From Bacteroidales bacterium (GTDB lineage Bacteria; Bacteroidota; Bacteroidia; Bacteroidales; VadinHA17): a stretch of DNA of 64,000 bases. The position numbers and the translations under genes were made by a program. Within the stretch, counting starts at the first letter, position 1; each line of letters begins with the position of its first letter. Positions 42,123 through 52,291 of the stretch are shown here, piece after piece. The stretch spans positions 1 to 64,000 of the forward strand of contig PLLO01000007.1 in assembly GCA_003142255.1 (NCBI GenBank), in the 5' to 3' direction. The notes under the pieces are model-generated. The model ran no database searches, had not been told where the DNA came from, and worked only from the letters and a program-made list of their open reading frames with translations.

Positions 42123-43082
42123 ATGACAGAGATAGTTATTTTTCTTGAGGATGTTGACCCTGTAGTCTTCTTCGGCACGAACAATTCATTGCTTGATAAA
42201 ATCCGCAGCTTTTTCCCGAAAATAAAGATCTATTCACGCGGCAACGAATTAAAATGTACTGGTGAGGAGTCTGAGATAACTGCCTTTGCCGAGAAATTCA
42301 ATGGGCTTATCGAATATTACCAGAAATATCACCGGCTTGATGAGCAGGACATCGAGAAGTACTTTTTCGATGACGAGCATATGAAATCCGCATCAAAAGG
42401 CGAGTTCGAGCAGGTTCTGGTGTTTGGCACAAGCGGGAAGCCTGTGCGGGCAAGAACAGTGAACCAGCTTTTACTGGTAAATAATTATAAGACCAACGAT
42501 CTGATAATTGCCGAAGGACCGGCTGGCACCGGCAAGACATATACATCAATTGCCCTGGCTGTAAGGGCACTGAAGGAACGGGAAGTGAAAAAGATAATAC
42601 TCACAAGGCCTGCAGTTGAAGCAGGGGAGCGGCTCGGCTTTCTTCCCGGTAACATGAAGGATAAACTCGATCCTTATCTTCAGCCTCTTTATGACGCACT
42701 GCATGATATGCTTCCATTCAAGAAACTGGAGACATGGGTTGACGATGGTACCATTCAGATCGCACCACTTGCCTTTATGAGGGGGAGGACACTTGAAAAT
42801 GCATTCGTCATACTCGATGAAGCCCAAAACGCAACCGTAAGCCAGATCAAGATGTTCCTGACAAGGATGGGTGTCTCATCAAAGTTTATAATGACAGGCG
42901 ATTCAACACAGATCGACCTGCCAAAGAGAAACGATTCGGGGCTCCTTCAGGCTATGAGAATACTTGATGGTATTGAAGGCGTCTCAATTATAAGATTCGA
43001 TGAACGCGATATCGTGAGGCACAAGCTTGTGAAAAGAATTGTTCGGGCTTATGAAAATGAGGAAAACGGAACTAAAAAATAA
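42123..43082 (+). CDS. phoH: PhoH-like ATPase
   Basis: 319-residue RNA-associated P-loop ATPase. '[28 protein letters not shown]' holds Walker A near residue 135, with '[35 protein letters not shown]', Walker B '[24 protein letters not shown]' and '[13 protein letters not shown]'. The N-terminal ~110 residues are the usual KH-like part. In many bacteria phoH lies next to the endoribonuclease ybeY; here it is followed by purC, 11 bases downstream. Confidence 0.94.
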   Translation: MTEIVIFLEDVDPVVFFGTNNSLLDKIRSFFPKIKIYSRGNELKCTGEESEITAFAEKFNGLIEYYQKYHRLDEQDIEKYFFDDEHMKSASKGEFEQVLVFGTSGKPVRARTVNQLLLVNNYKTNDLIIAEGPAGTGKTYTSIALAVRALKEREVKKIILTRPAVEAGERLGFLPGNMKDKLDPYLQPLYDALHDMLPFKKLETWVDDGTIQIAPLAFMRGRTLENAFVILDEAQNATVSQIKMFLTRMGVSSKFIMTGDSTQIDLPKRNDSGLLQAMRILDGIEGVSIIRFDERDIVRHKLVKRIVRAYENEENGTKK

Positions 43083-43093
43083 AGAATATTATA

Positions 43094-44044
43094 ATGGACA
43101 AGACAATTCTAAGATCAGATTTTAAGTTTCCGGGACAGAAAAGCCTTTATAAGGGAAAAGTCAGGGATGTTTACAATATCGACGACAAGTACATGCTGAT
43201 GATTGTTTCCGACAGAATATCGGCTTTTGATGTCGTACTTCCTAAAGGAATTCCTTATAAGGGACAGGTACTTAACCAGATTGCTGCAAAATTCCTTGAT
43301 GCAACGAACGATATTGTACCAAACTGGAAAATAGCTACTCCCGACCCCACTGTGACCATAGGCTATATTTGCAAGCCATACCCGGTTGAGATGATTGTAA
43401 GAGCTTACCTGACAGGTAGTTCATGGCGGACGTACAAGTCGGGTGCAAGAGAGATCTGTGGAATCCGCCTGCCAGAAGGGATGAGGGAACATCAACGGTT
43501 TGAAAAGCCGATCATTACCCCCACTACCAAGGCCGAACATGGAAAGCATGATGAGGATATATCGCGCGATGAGATAATAAGGAGCGGACTGATACCTGAA
43601 AGTGAATACGATCTCATTGAAAAATATACGATGGGAGTCTTTATGAGAGGCTCAGACATTGCCGCCGGGCATGGCCTGATTCTTGTTGATACAAAATATG
43701 AATTTGGTAACAGGAATGGGAAGGTATACCTTATCGACGAGATCAATACACCTGATTCTTCACGTTATTTTTATGCTGACGGGTACCAGGAAAGTTTCGA
43801 CAAGGGTTTGCCGCAGAAACAGTTGTCAAAAGAGTTCGTGAGGGAGTGGCTCATGACAAATGGCTTCCAGGGACAAGCCGGGCAAAATATTCCGGATATG
43901 ACTGATAAGTTTGTAAATGAAGTATCGGAACGGTATATCGAACTTTATGAGAACATTACAGGCGAAAAATTTGTTAGAGCCGATATATCGGATGTTACCG
44001 GAAGAATAGAGAAAAATTGCAGAGCTTTCCTTTCAACATTGTAA
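43094..44044 (+). CDS. purC: Phosphoribosylaminoimidazole-succinocarboxamide synthase
   Basis: SAICAR synthase of purine synthesis, 316 residues, the longer form also seen in yeast and Bacteroidota. Motifs: '[33 protein letters not shown]' (ATP site), '[22 protein letters not shown]', '[12 protein letters not shown]' and '[31 protein letters not shown]'. It lies 11 bases after phoH and 11 before the LysM gene, consistent with one operon. Confidence 0.95.
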   Translation: MDKTILRSDFKFPGQKSLYKGKVRDVYNIDDKYMLMIVSDRISAFDVVLPKGIPYKGQVLNQIAAKFLDATNDIVPNWKIATPDPTVTIGYICKPYPVEMIVRAYLTGSSWRTYKSGAREICGIRLPEGMREHQRFEKPIITPTTKAEHGKHDEDISRDEIIRSGLIPESEYDLIEKYTMGVFMRGSDIAAGHGLILVDTKYEFGNRNGKVYLIDEINTPDSSRYFYADGYQESFDKGLPQKQLSKEFVREWLMTNGFQGQAGQNIPDMTDKFVNEVSERYIELYENITGEKFVRADISDVTGRIEKNCRAFLSTL

Positions 44045-44055
44045 ATGAGTTTGTA

Positions 44056-46029
44056 ATGAAAATAAACAGGTTATTGAAGGCTTTTCTTACGACATTTATC
44101 CTGCTGTCAGTAATATGTCCGCTTAACGCACAGGTTAACGTCGAGAGGTCAAAGGATAAGGTAATCATATCCGGGACTGTCTTTTACATGCACCATGTAA
44201 AAAAAGGGGAGACTGCATATTCAATATCAAAAGCTTACGGAGTTACGGTTGAGGAGCTGACAAAAGAAAATCCGCCGGCTGTATATGGAATAAATGAGGG
44301 ACAAACATTAAGAATCCCAGTGAGAGATGCCGCTTCAAATGAACAGGTGCAGCCGGAGCAGCCGAAGTTAACGCATGATGAGGCAAAATTTATTTATCAT
44401 AAGCTTCAGCCTGGAGAGACAATTTTCTCTCTTTCCAAAGCATATGGTGTTTCGGAGAATGAAATTATTTCCAGTAACCCCGGCATTGAAATATCGAAAC
44501 TTTCGGTTGGCGCCGAGATAGCAGTCCCCAGAAAGGATTTTATGACCGACAGACAGGAATTTGCGGTACAGGAACCTAATTACCTCTTCCATAAGGTTGT
44601 AAAAGGAGAATCGCTTTCTTCCATTGCCAGACAGTATGGGCTCACTGTCAGAGAAATCAGAAAACTGAACAGTAATATACGTTTCCCACAGGTAGGAGAG
44701 TATATCAGAGTGCCTGCCCCGAAAGTTGTTGAGGCGGCTCCTGTTTCCATAATACCGGAAAAGGATAGTGCAAAGGTTGTGGCAGAACAGCCGGTAATTA
44801 CAATCACGAGGCCGGCAGGTTATACTCCTGTCAAAAGCCTTAAAGGTTCGTTTGATATAGCAGTTCTTCTTCCGTTCTATCTGAAGGAGAATGCTGTAAG
44901 GAATGAAATCGATTCTTCGGTGGTGAAAGGCCGGAAGATCTTCAAAGTAATAAACCGTCCGGATGAATTTATATACCCGGGAAGCTTTGGATTTGTTGAA
45001 ATGTACGAAGGCATACTGATGGCATGCGACACACTTCGTTCCATTGGACTTGATATCACAGTTCATACATTTGATATAAATAATGATACAATAGAACTGA
45101 CCAGGCTTATCAGGAATGGTCAGCTTGATGGAATGGATCTGATAATAGGTCCGGTTTATTCATACAACCTGGCAAAGCTCACTGCATATGCAGGGAAGCT
45201 TGGAATTCCGATTGTCTCACCCGTCCAGCTTATTAATAATTCAGCACTGCTGAACAACCCTAATCTTTTTCTGGCGAATTCCACGCTTGAGGTTGCACAG
45301 AATACCATTTCAAAGAAAGTGGGAGAATATTTCGACAAAAACTTTGTCTTCATTCATGGCGACACTGCAGGCATTGACCCTGATGTGAAGAATTTTAAAG
45401 GGAAAATTATTTCGGAACTGAGCAACAGACTCCCTTTTGAAGAAATAAAATTCAAGGAATTTATATTTAACACCAATTCGGCATTTAACAATGATTCGAT
45501 CAACAGGCTGGAACATGCTCTTTCAAATACTACCGACAATATCGTGATCATTGCTTCCGAGGAGGCTCCCGCTATCAGTGAAACACTTCAGAATCTTCAG
45601 AGCCTTTCGGAGAAATATGTGCTGAAAGTCTTTGGTTATCCTGTCATGCGAGGACTTAATAATCTTGAGCCCCGTTATTTATTTGATCTTAACATATTGG
45701 TGTATTCGCCTTTCTGGATTGATTACTCCTCAAAGGAAGTGAAACAGTTTAATGCAGATTTCAGAGAGAAATTTCTAACCGAACCTAATGAGATGAGCTA
45801 TGCCTGGCTTGGCTATGATATCACATATTATTTTCTGAGCGGACTGGCAATTCATGGCAAAGACTTTCTTTCTCATCCGGAAATGCATAACCCTAAGCTA
45901 CTTGAGACCGAATTTGATTTCAGAAGGAAGAGCATGAATGATGGCTTTGAGAATCAGAAATTGTACCCGGTAAGGTATTCTAAGGATTATGAAGTCAGGC
46001 TATCGCCTGAAGATGATCCGGCGCAATAA
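44056..46029 (+). CDS. Triple-LysM protein with periplasmic-binding-protein-like domain
   Basis: 657 residues from the ATG at 44056 (MKINRLLKAFLTTFILLSVICPLNAQ signal peptide). Three LysM repeats follow: 'MHHVKKGETAYSISKAYGVTVEELTKENP', 'YHKLQPGETIFSLSKAYGVSENEIISSNPG' and 'FHKVVKGESLSSIARQYGLTVREIRKLN'. They would bind peptidoglycan. From about residue 270 a type-I periplasmic-binding fold begins ('FDIAVLLPFYLKENA', 'EMYEGILMACDTLRSIGLDITVHTFDINND'), similar to amino-acid-binding proteins and LpoA. The combination is common in Bacteroidota and resembles an outer-membrane activator of cell-wall synthesis (inference). No transporter genes are adjacent. Confidence 0.85.
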   Translation: MKINRLLKAFLTTFILLSVICPLNAQVNVERSKDKVIISGTVFYMHHVKKGETAYSISKAYGVTVEELTKENPPAVYGINEGQTLRIPVRDAASNEQVQPEQPKLTHDEAKFIYHKLQPGETIFSLSKAYGVSENEIISSNPGIEISKLSVGAEIAVPRKDFMTDRQEFAVQEPNYLFHKVVKGESLSSIARQYGLTVREIRKLNSNIRFPQVGEYIRVPAPKVVEAAPVSIIPEKDSAKVVAEQPVITITRPAGYTPVKSLKGSFDIAVLLPFYLKENAVRNEIDSSVVKGRKIFKVINRPDEFIYPGSFGFVEMYEGILMACDTLRSIGLDITVHTFDINNDTIELTRLIRNGQLDGMDLIIGPVYSYNLAKLTAYAGKLGIPIVSPVQLINNSALLNNPNLFLANSTLEVAQNTISKKVGEYFDKNFVFIHGDTAGIDPDVKNFKGKIISELSNRLPFEEIKFKEFIFNTNSAFNNDSINRLEHALSNTTDNIVIIASEEAPAISETLQNLQSLSEKYVLKVFGYPVMRGLNNLEPRYLFDLNILVYSPFWIDYSSKEVKQFNADFREKFLTEPNEMSYAWLGYDITYYFLSGLAIHGKDFLSHPEMHNPKLLETEFDFRRKSMNDGFENQKLYPVRYSKDYEVRLSPEDDPAQ

Positions 46030-46133
46030 GCATTACGCGAAATAGGTTTCGTATCTCAATTGTTTTTATGTTAATAAAAATTAACAATCGCGGAATATTT
46101 AGATAATTGTTGTTGTCTATTAATTGAATAAAG

Positions 46134-46688
46134 ATGGAATCGTACAGGCAGACTGACGATAATGAGCTTATAAAGGCTTCAATAAACGGAGACAAATCAG
46201 CATTCGGCGAAATTGTTGACCGTTACCGGAAGCTGGTTGCAAGAACAGTCAAAGGGATGCTTGGAGATTCGGTTTTTGCGGAGGATATAGGGCAGGAGGT
46301 ATTTATTAAACTATATTATTCACTGCCGGATTTCAGGGGAGAGGCGAAATTATCTACATATATTCAAAAGATAGCAGTAAACCTTACCCTGAACGAGATT
46401 AAAAGAAGAAAAAGGTTCTTTTCAATGTTTGCGCAGAAGGGTAACAACGAAATGTACGAGTTTGAAGTTGCCGATGTCGACAACCAGGAGAAGCGGGAAG
46501 CTGCTGAAATTGTAAACAGGGCCCTGATGAGCCTGGAACCAAAGTTCAGGATCATAGTCTCCATGAGGATGCTTCAGGGCTACTCGACAAAAGAGACTGC
46601 TGAAATTCTGGGACTCCCTCTCGGAACAGTACTTTCAAGGTTATCAAGAGCCCGGGAACAACTGAAGAATGTAATTGAAAAATTATAA
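46134..46688 (+). CDS. ECF-type RNA polymerase sigma factor
   Basis: 184 residues. Region 2: 'KSAFGEIVDRYRKLVARTVKGMLGDSVFAEDIGQEVFIKLYYSLPDFRGEAKLSTYIQKIAVNLTLNEIKRRKR'. Region 4: 'IIVSMRMLQGYSTKETAEILGLPLGTVLSRLSRAREQLKN'. This is a group 4 (ECF) sigma factor for an extracytoplasmic stress regulon. The two genes right after it (gaps of 6 and 11 bases) encode a single-pass membrane protein and a periplasmic helical protein, as expected for an anti-sigma factor and a sensor. Confidence 0.93.
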   Translation: MESYRQTDDNELIKASINGDKSAFGEIVDRYRKLVARTVKGMLGDSVFAEDIGQEVFIKLYYSLPDFRGEAKLSTYIQKIAVNLTLNEIKRRKRFFSMFAQKGNNEMYEFEVADVDNQEKREAAEIVNRALMSLEPKFRIIVSMRMLQGYSTKETAEILGLPLGTVLSRLSRAREQLKNVIEKL

Positions 46689-46694
46689 TTGAAC

Positions 46695-47048
46695 ATGAAA
46701 ACAGAAGAGGTAAAGAAATTAATGATCAGGTCGCTTGAATCCGACGTATCGCCTCAAGAGATTGCAGATCAGCTTGAAAGTGCAGGAGTCTCTTATGATT
46801 TCAGCGATGGATTTGGCGATAAGGTGATCCGGAAAATCTTTTCCGCTTCGCTCTCTGTGAACCGCGAGGTTGAATTTGTAAGGAGCATGAACTACGTTTT
46901 CAACAGGATTGCCCTTACCGGAATAGCAGCCATCGTTATCCTGATGATATCTATTTTCGTGATGGAGGGATCATTTTCACTAAATTCAATATTGGGTCTG
47001 GGAAATAGCTATGATGAAAGTATTATCTGCATGCTAACCGGTAAATAA
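46695..47048 (+). CDS. Small single-pass membrane protein, candidate anti-sigma factor
   Basis: 117 residues from the ATG at 46695 (the track uses a TTG six bases earlier). A helical, charged N-terminal half ('TEEVKKLMIRSLESDVSPQEIADQLESAGVSYDFSDGFGDKVIRKIF') precedes one membrane helix (IALTGIAAIVILMISIFVM, about residues 74-92) and a short outside tail. No ZAS zinc motif or known domain is recognised. Its position directly after the sigma gene and its topology suggest an anti-sigma factor; this is inference. Confidence 0.6.
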   Translation: MKTEEVKKLMIRSLESDVSPQEIADQLESAGVSYDFSDGFGDKVIRKIFSASLSVNREVEFVRSMNYVFNRIALTGIAAIVILMISIFVMEGSFSLNSILGLGNSYDESIICMLTGK

Positions 47049-47059
47049 TAATCAGAAAG

Positions 47060-47563
47060 ATGAAAGCAAAACCTGTATTACTTGTCATAATTACTCTAAT
47101 TATCGGATTCGTTCTTGGAATGCTGGTATCAGCACAGGTACGGTTTCACAAACTGAAGCCCGTCCGTATATACTTCTCAGAGGAGAGATTCAGGGAAGGT
47201 TTCTTTAATGCAATTCAGCCTGATGAAAAACAGAAAGCTGAGATAGTGGTGATTCTTGATAAATATGCAAAGCTTAACGGCAGCCTGCAGACTGACATGC
47301 GCAGGGAGCTTGATTCAAATATAAAGGAAATGCGCAAGGAGCTCGACTCCAAGCTTACCAAAGATCAGCTTGCAAGATTGAAGGAGATGGAGGAACAGCG
47401 TCAGGAGATGATCAGGCAAAACAGAAAAAACCGTAACGACTCAATTGATCGTCATAACAGACCCGGAGGTCCCCAGGGTCATCCTTTTCAGGACGGAAGG
47501 CCGATGCCTCCTCCCGACAGACAATCGTTCCGGCCCGGTGATACTACCATGGTTAACCGGTAA
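47060..47563 (+). CDS. Membrane-anchored periplasmic helical protein (Spy/CpxP/CnrX-like layout)
   Basis: 167 residues. An N-terminal membrane anchor (VLLVIITLIIGFVLGMLVSAQ) is followed by a helical region 'QPDEKQKAEIVVILDKYAKLNGSLQTDMRRELDSNIKEMRKELDSKLTKDQLARLKEMEEQRQEM'. This has the spacing of heavy-metal-resistance/Spy-type proteins. It ends in a Pro/Arg/His-rich tail (RPGGPQGHPFQDGRPMPPP). Proteins of this shape sense metals or misfolded protein and control ECF sigma factors (CnrX) or act as chaperones (Spy). It ends 11 bases inside the convergent TPR gene. Confidence 0.65.
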   Translation: MKAKPVLLVIITLIIGFVLGMLVSAQVRFHKLKPVRIYFSEERFREGFFNAIQPDEKQKAEIVVILDKYAKLNGSLQTDMRRELDSNIKEMRKELDSKLTKDQLARLKEMEEQRQEMIRQNRKNRNDSIDRHNRPGGPQGHPFQDGRPMPPPDRQSFRPGDTTMVNR

Positions 47564-49787
47564 TGAAAAGCAGGTAGTCAAGCAGAATCGGCAAATCATC
47601 TTTGTTTACACCTAATGAGAGCAGCAAATTGCGGTCTTCTGCGAATATTGCCATGAACTTCTCTCTTGTAATTTCACCTGTAATAATACTCTGCCTGTAA
47701 TATTCGATCGCTTCTTTCTTCCTGCCGCGGCATAACGCCAGATGACCCATATTGATCAGGTCATGAGCATTCAGCTTTCCTGCCGACAACCGTTCGTAAT
47801 ATTTTTCAGACTCATCAAACCGGCCAAGAGAAAAGTAGCAATAAGCAATAGGCCTCAGTATCTTGATATTGCCAGGATCATTATATTCTATCCTGAAATA
47901 GTGCTTGAGGGCAAGTTCGTACTCTTTAAGGTCAAGATAGCAGTGACCTGTAATAATTGCAGTATGCATATTGTCGGGTTCAATGTCCCCGGCCTGCAGG
48001 TAATACTCAAGAGCATCTTCATTTCTTCCGAGCCTGCGCAGACAGAACCCTATTTTCTTTATTGTCCATAGCTTTCTGTCTATCAGTTCGGCCAGTTTGT
48101 AATATTTCAGCGCCTCTTCGAAATCGGACTTCTGCTGAAAACAGTATCCAATTTTCTCATATAACTGAGCGTCATCAGACTTCTCCTTAAGTTGCTTCAG
48201 ATACAGATCCAGGGCATCATCATAAAAATCTTTGCTGAAGAAGTAGTCTGCAAGACCTGCTTCAGCTTCAGCAGCATTGGTGGTGAGCCTGAAAAATTCC
48301 GAATTATATATGTCAAGCTTGCCGGTGAAAATATCTTCGAACTCTTTTCTGTAGGGTGAAAGCTTAAAGAACCTGTATATGTCCTGCAGATACTGGGTTA
48401 CACTGGTCCTGAATTTTCTATTGGGGTCTGCAACGGCATCATCTTCCCCAAGCTCCTGCAATCCTTCAAGTTCCATGCGGAATACCTTTAGCATCATGCT
48501 TTTTTGTGATGAAGGAAGATACTTAAGGTTCAGGATAAGGGAGTATTTATCCGAATTGCAGATAAAGGGTGTCTTGTACATGGCCTCCGCCATTTCATTT
48601 GTTCCGGGACCAAGGATCTCGTCCCTGAATATCTCGTCAACAACTTCATGGTCGGGATAAAATGGAATAAACCAATTCTGGAAATCCTTGAAAAAGTCAA
48701 AATGCTTCAGGTTGGCAAATGCCGACATGTATACATCAGCTCCTTCCATCTGAAGCCTGGTAAGTTCCTCCATTGTCTTGAAAATCTCTTCCGAATCGCT
48801 GAACATTTCTGACCAGTCAGGATTTTTTTCTTCATTTATATCCTTTGGAAGGATATTATCGAGGTCGAGCCTCTCCTCGATCCTGGGCTGAAGCTTTGCT
48901 ACCTGCGGAAGAATCTCATCATGCAGCTTCCTGCTCAGATCTTCGGTTTCTCTCGACCTGATCGTCTGCAGTACAATTATCTTGCAATGCTCTTTAAATG
49001 CAGGCATTGCACTCATTTTACTTATCCTTGAGCTTATCTCCGGATAGAGCAGGAACCTGTCGTTATAGTAATGAAGATTAAGTATCAGTCCTGATAACGC
49101 TCTTTCCATTACCTGTTCCTCTCCGTATTCATATATAGCTATGAGATGAAGCAGCTTCTCAGGCTGCCAGATCCGGAATGAGCTCAGGGTTATCGCTGTT
49201 GTAAATATGCATGATTCGTACCACCTGAACTTGCCCGAGTGAAGAATAATATCTATGAGGCTCTCTTCTGCTTCTCCATAATAATCTGTAAGCCATAAAT
49301 GATTAAAGATATTTCCGATCAGCTGTTTGTGCTTCTTTGCTATTTCTGATTCAGGATCGGAATTAATTTCACTGTTAAGGTTCAGCAGTTCATCGAGTTC
49401 AGTTTTGAAAATAAGATCATCGACAGTTTCAACCAATGTTTTCCCTGTAAGTTTTTGTTCCTTTTCAGCCTGCTGTTTAACCCAGTAAGTATTCCAGCCA
49501 GAGTAATGTGACAATATGTCCTGTCTTACCTTATCGGAGAGTTCCAGTATTGACTGGATCAGTTTAAGATACACCTTGCTTCTTTCAGGATCATTGATGC
49601 CTTCAATGGTATAAGTGAGCATATTCCTGTAGGTCATCACCAGGTCGTCGTACTCATCATGGAAATCGCCGGAGGAGGCGTTTGTCATCATATCAGACAG
49701 TATATCAAGGCTTTGCTTGATCTTCCTCTCAGAAACCAGGTTGCAAAGCTTTTTGTGCTGCTGTATGGTTTTATTTATATCTGTCAT
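47553..49787 (-). CDS. Large TPR-repeat protein
   Basis: 744 residues without signal peptide or membrane segment, so probably cytoplasmic. The first ~480 residues are helical and of unknown family. From about residue 500 several tetratricopeptide repeats follow: 'AEAEAGLADYFFSKDFYDDALDLYLKQL', 'LYEKIGYCFQQKSDFEEALKYYKLAELID', 'FCLRRLGRNEDALEYYLQAGDIEPDN' and 'HCYLDLKEYELALKHYFRIEYNDPGN'. TPR arrays bind proteins; no partner can be named. It is a common conserved hypothetical of Bacteroidales. Confidence 0.82.
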   Translation of the reverse strand: MTDINKTIQQHKKLCNLVSERKIKQSLDILSDMMTNASSGDFHDEYDDLVMTYRNMLTYTIEGINDPERSKVYLKLIQSILELSDKVRQDILSHYSGWNTYWVKQQAEKEQKLTGKTLVETVDDLIFKTELDELLNLNSEINSDPESEIAKKHKQLIGNIFNHLWLTDYYGEAEESLIDIILHSGKFRWYESCIFTTAITLSSFRIWQPEKLLHLIAIYEYGEEQVMERALSGLILNLHYYNDRFLLYPEISSRISKMSAMPAFKEHCKIIVLQTIRSRETEDLSRKLHDEILPQVAKLQPRIEERLDLDNILPKDINEEKNPDWSEMFSDSEEIFKTMEELTRLQMEGADVYMSAFANLKHFDFFKDFQNWFIPFYPDHEVVDEIFRDEILGPGTNEMAEAMYKTPFICNSDKYSLILNLKYLPSSQKSMMLKVFRMELEGLQELGEDDAVADPNRKFRTSVTQYLQDIYRFFKLSPYRKEFEDIFTGKLDIYNSEFFRLTTNAAEAEAGLADYFFSKDFYDDALDLYLKQLKEKSDDAQLYEKIGYCFQQKSDFEEALKYYKLAELIDRKLWTIKKIGFCLRRLGRNEDALEYYLQAGDIEPDNMHTAIITGHCYLDLKEYELALKHYFRIEYNDPGNIKILRPIAYCYFSLGRFDESEKYYERLSAGKLNAHDLINMGHLALCRGRKKEAIEYYRQSIITGEITREKFMAIFAEDRNLLLSLGVNKDDLPILLDYLLFITG

Positions 49788-49938
49788 TTGAAAAATCTAA
49801 TAATACAAATGGTAAAATATTTTATTGAATGATACCATTCTTATGCCTGCAACAATCAGGCCGTTAGGTGTAGAATGACAAATTTGTACTTTTGATTTCA
49901 GATGAATATTCTTCTTGTACCGCTCCGGTATTGATCTC

Positions 49939-52215
49939 TCAGAACTGAAATCCAATGCTGAAGTATCTTTTAATCTTACTGAAGTACCTTTCCTTTCCGT
50001 ATAATCCATGCATCAGTCCGACTTTAACTGGTCCCAGTATCGACATATAGCCAAGGCCCACTCCATATCCGGCAAGTGATGAATACCCCGAAGTCCTGCC
50101 AGCTTCCCTGGCTTCAGCCACATTCGCTCCAAGGGTAAGATGAAGATCCTTCATTAATTTCCAATCCAGCTCCATTCCCAGGCCTGCCATCTGCTTAACA
50201 GGTATTTCGTTGGTATGAAACCCGTACATCGCTATCGATCTGTTATTTACCGAAGTTATCCCTCCAAGCATGAAAAAGTTATTTTGAGATGGGAACGAAT
50301 CGCATCTGCTTATGTAAAGTATATCTCCGCTCACAGAAAATGTAAGCCTTCCGGTTGAAGGGAAATAATGCTTCCAGTTTCCCCTTAAAGTATAAAACCT
50401 GCCAAACGAAAAGTCCCCGGGATTATCTTTGTCGTTTTCGGTCCTGTTTGGTCCAACTTTAGTGCTCCCGGATAAAAGGTCTGATACTCCGGCGGATATG
50501 TTAAGCAATGTGCCTTTTTCCGGGAAATGCCTGTTGTCCAGAGTATTTACCTGGTATTCGAAAGTGGAGGTAAGATAATTATATGTCAGATATTTTACGT
50601 CGATTTCAGAAACGTACCCGGGCATCAGGTAACGATTTTCAAAATCAAATGAGAGACTCATCATCTGATTAAGTCCTAAAACACGATCAATGCTGACCCC
50701 TGTAGATAAATTCAAGTTCTCCCAGTCGCCTGTTTCGCCTCTCATGGTCAGAATTGGGATTAGAGTATTATCGGCATTGAAATCAAATGATAATCCCAGG
50801 TTCTGATTTCTATCAAAAAATTGAAGAAATGACATTCTTGCTCTGTAATACTGCCCGAGAAATATGTCCATGCTGAATTGAGATCCGTATGTCAGGAGAT
50901 TTTTTATGGTAACAGACATGAGAATCCCGGGACCGATAGCGTTATCATAATGGGCAGATCCATAAAACATTGTTGTAGGTTTATCAGTGCAGTCAATTAC
51001 AAGGATGAGAGAATCATTGCGCGGCTCAATCCTGTACTTGACCTTGTCGAACCAGTTCATGCCATAAATTAGCTCAATCTTGTCAAAGAGCTTTGACTTA
51101 TCAACTTTTTCACCGGGAGCAATATCAAGTACACCCAGCACCTGCCAGTCAGGTATATTGCTATTGCCGATTATTTCAATCCTGTCGAATGAATAATATT
51201 TTTTATCCAGGATATACGGCAAAGGTTCCTGTTTTCCCAGTTTATCAAGCGAATCAGCCAGTCTCCTGAAGTATTCTTTGTAAGGGAGTGCTGCTTTATA
51301 CCCTATCTCAACAATAGAATCAACAGGATTGAAATCCATTGATGATATTTTTTTGACGACAGGTACAATCAGCTTGTCTATAAGCTTCTTCTGCTCATTG
51401 AAGTCATCAACGCTTCTCGAAAAACCTATCTGCATAACGATTCGGGAGAGACTCTGAAGTTCACTTTCCTTATAAGGATGAAATCCTACATATGAACCGA
51501 TTAACAGATCAGCTCCCATATTTTTAGCTTCTTCTGCAGGGAAATTGCTTATAAGGCCTCCATCACTGAGCAAAGCAGTATCAATCTTTATAGGGGCAAA
51601 AACTGTCGGAATGGCCGAACTCGCTCTCATGGCATCGGGCAGATAACCAGATTTCATGTCCACCTTTTTGTAAGTCAGCAGATCGGCACTGACGCACATA
51701 AATGGAATGGGAAGTTTTGAGAACTCTTTTATATCTGCGGCAGGCCATGCATAAAAGCTAAGCGAATTCTCAAGCTGCTGCCCTGAAATTAACCCCGACG
51801 GAAGCTTGACTTTCTTCGAAGCCAGTGGCAGCGACATAACGCTATTATCGAAATATCTCTTTTCAGAAAACTTTATTTTGTTCTGGGGAATTGTATTTGA
51901 TAACAATAACTGCCAGTTCATCGATTTAAGGATCTTTTGAAGAGAGTCGGCGCTATACCCCATTGCATAATATCCGCCGATTATACTGCCCATGCTTGTC
52001 CCGGTAATAATATCAGGCCTTAAACCAGCCTCCTCCATGACTTTAAGGACGCCGACGTGTGCAATCCCGTGGGAACCGCCTCCGCTCAGTACAAGCCCGA
52101 CCTTAGGTCTCTTCTGGGAATTCTGAGCATCGGCAAACTGACCTATGAATAAAAGGCAGGACACTGCCAGCAAGGATTTAAATGACAGACTTATAAGAGC
52201 GTCTGTAAAATTCAT
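49939..52215 (-). CDS. Patatin-like phospholipase fused to an Omp85 barrel (PlpD type)
   Basis: 758 residues from the ATG at 52215 (MNFTDALISLSFKSLLAVSCLLFIGQFADAQ signal peptide); an ATG eight codons upstream is an alternative. The patatin domain has the oxyanion motif 'GLVLSGGGSHGIAHVGVLKVM', the nucleophile 'GTSMGSIIGG' and the catalytic Asp in 'LLSDGGLISNFP'. A POTRA-like segment follows (about residues 340-410, 'FDRIEIIGNSNIPDWQVLGVLDIAPGEKVD'). Then a 16-strand-type barrel ends in phenylalanine (SIGFQF). PlpD-type proteins display or secrete a lipase by the type Vd route. It is divergent from ygiQ. Confidence 0.9.
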   Translation of the reverse strand: MNFTDALISLSFKSLLAVSCLLFIGQFADAQNSQKRPKVGLVLSGGGSHGIAHVGVLKVMEEAGLRPDIITGTSMGSIIGGYYAMGYSADSLQKILKSMNWQLLLSNTIPQNKIKFSEKRYFDNSVMSLPLASKKVKLPSGLISGQQLENSLSFYAWPAADIKEFSKLPIPFMCVSADLLTYKKVDMKSGYLPDAMRASSAIPTVFAPIKIDTALLSDGGLISNFPAEEAKNMGADLLIGSYVGFHPYKESELQSLSRIVMQIGFSRSVDDFNEQKKLIDKLIVPVVKKISSMDFNPVDSIVEIGYKAALPYKEYFRRLADSLDKLGKQEPLPYILDKKYYSFDRIEIIGNSNIPDWQVLGVLDIAPGEKVDKSKLFDKIELIYGMNWFDKVKYRIEPRNDSLILVIDCTDKPTTMFYGSAHYDNAIGPGILMSVTIKNLLTYGSQFSMDIFLGQYYRARMSFLQFFDRNQNLGLSFDFNADNTLIPILTMRGETGDWENLNLSTGVSIDRVLGLNQMMSLSFDFENRYLMPGYVSEIDVKYLTYNYLTSTFEYQVNTLDNRHFPEKGTLLNISAGVSDLLSGSTKVGPNRTENDKDNPGDFSFGRFYTLRGNWKHYFPSTGRLTFSVSGDILYISRCDSFPSQNNFFMLGGITSVNNRSIAMYGFHTNEIPVKQMAGLGMELDWKLMKDLHLTLGANVAEAREAGRTSGYSSLAGYGVGLGYMSILGPVKVGLMHGLYGKERYFSKIKRYFSIGFQF

Positions 52216-52291
52216 TTCCGGTTTGTGTAGTAATGCCATATTGATACATCTGAGACGTCAGCAAGATAGTTATTTTCAGTATTTTTATGAA

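Noticed and set aside
44368-45066. 232-codon minus-strand ORF
   Set aside because: Antisense shadow of the LysM gene; unusual composition and no motif.
52145-52291. N-terminal extension of the YgiQ ORF
   Set aside because: It overlaps the divergent patatin signal-peptide region and has no counterpart in the family.
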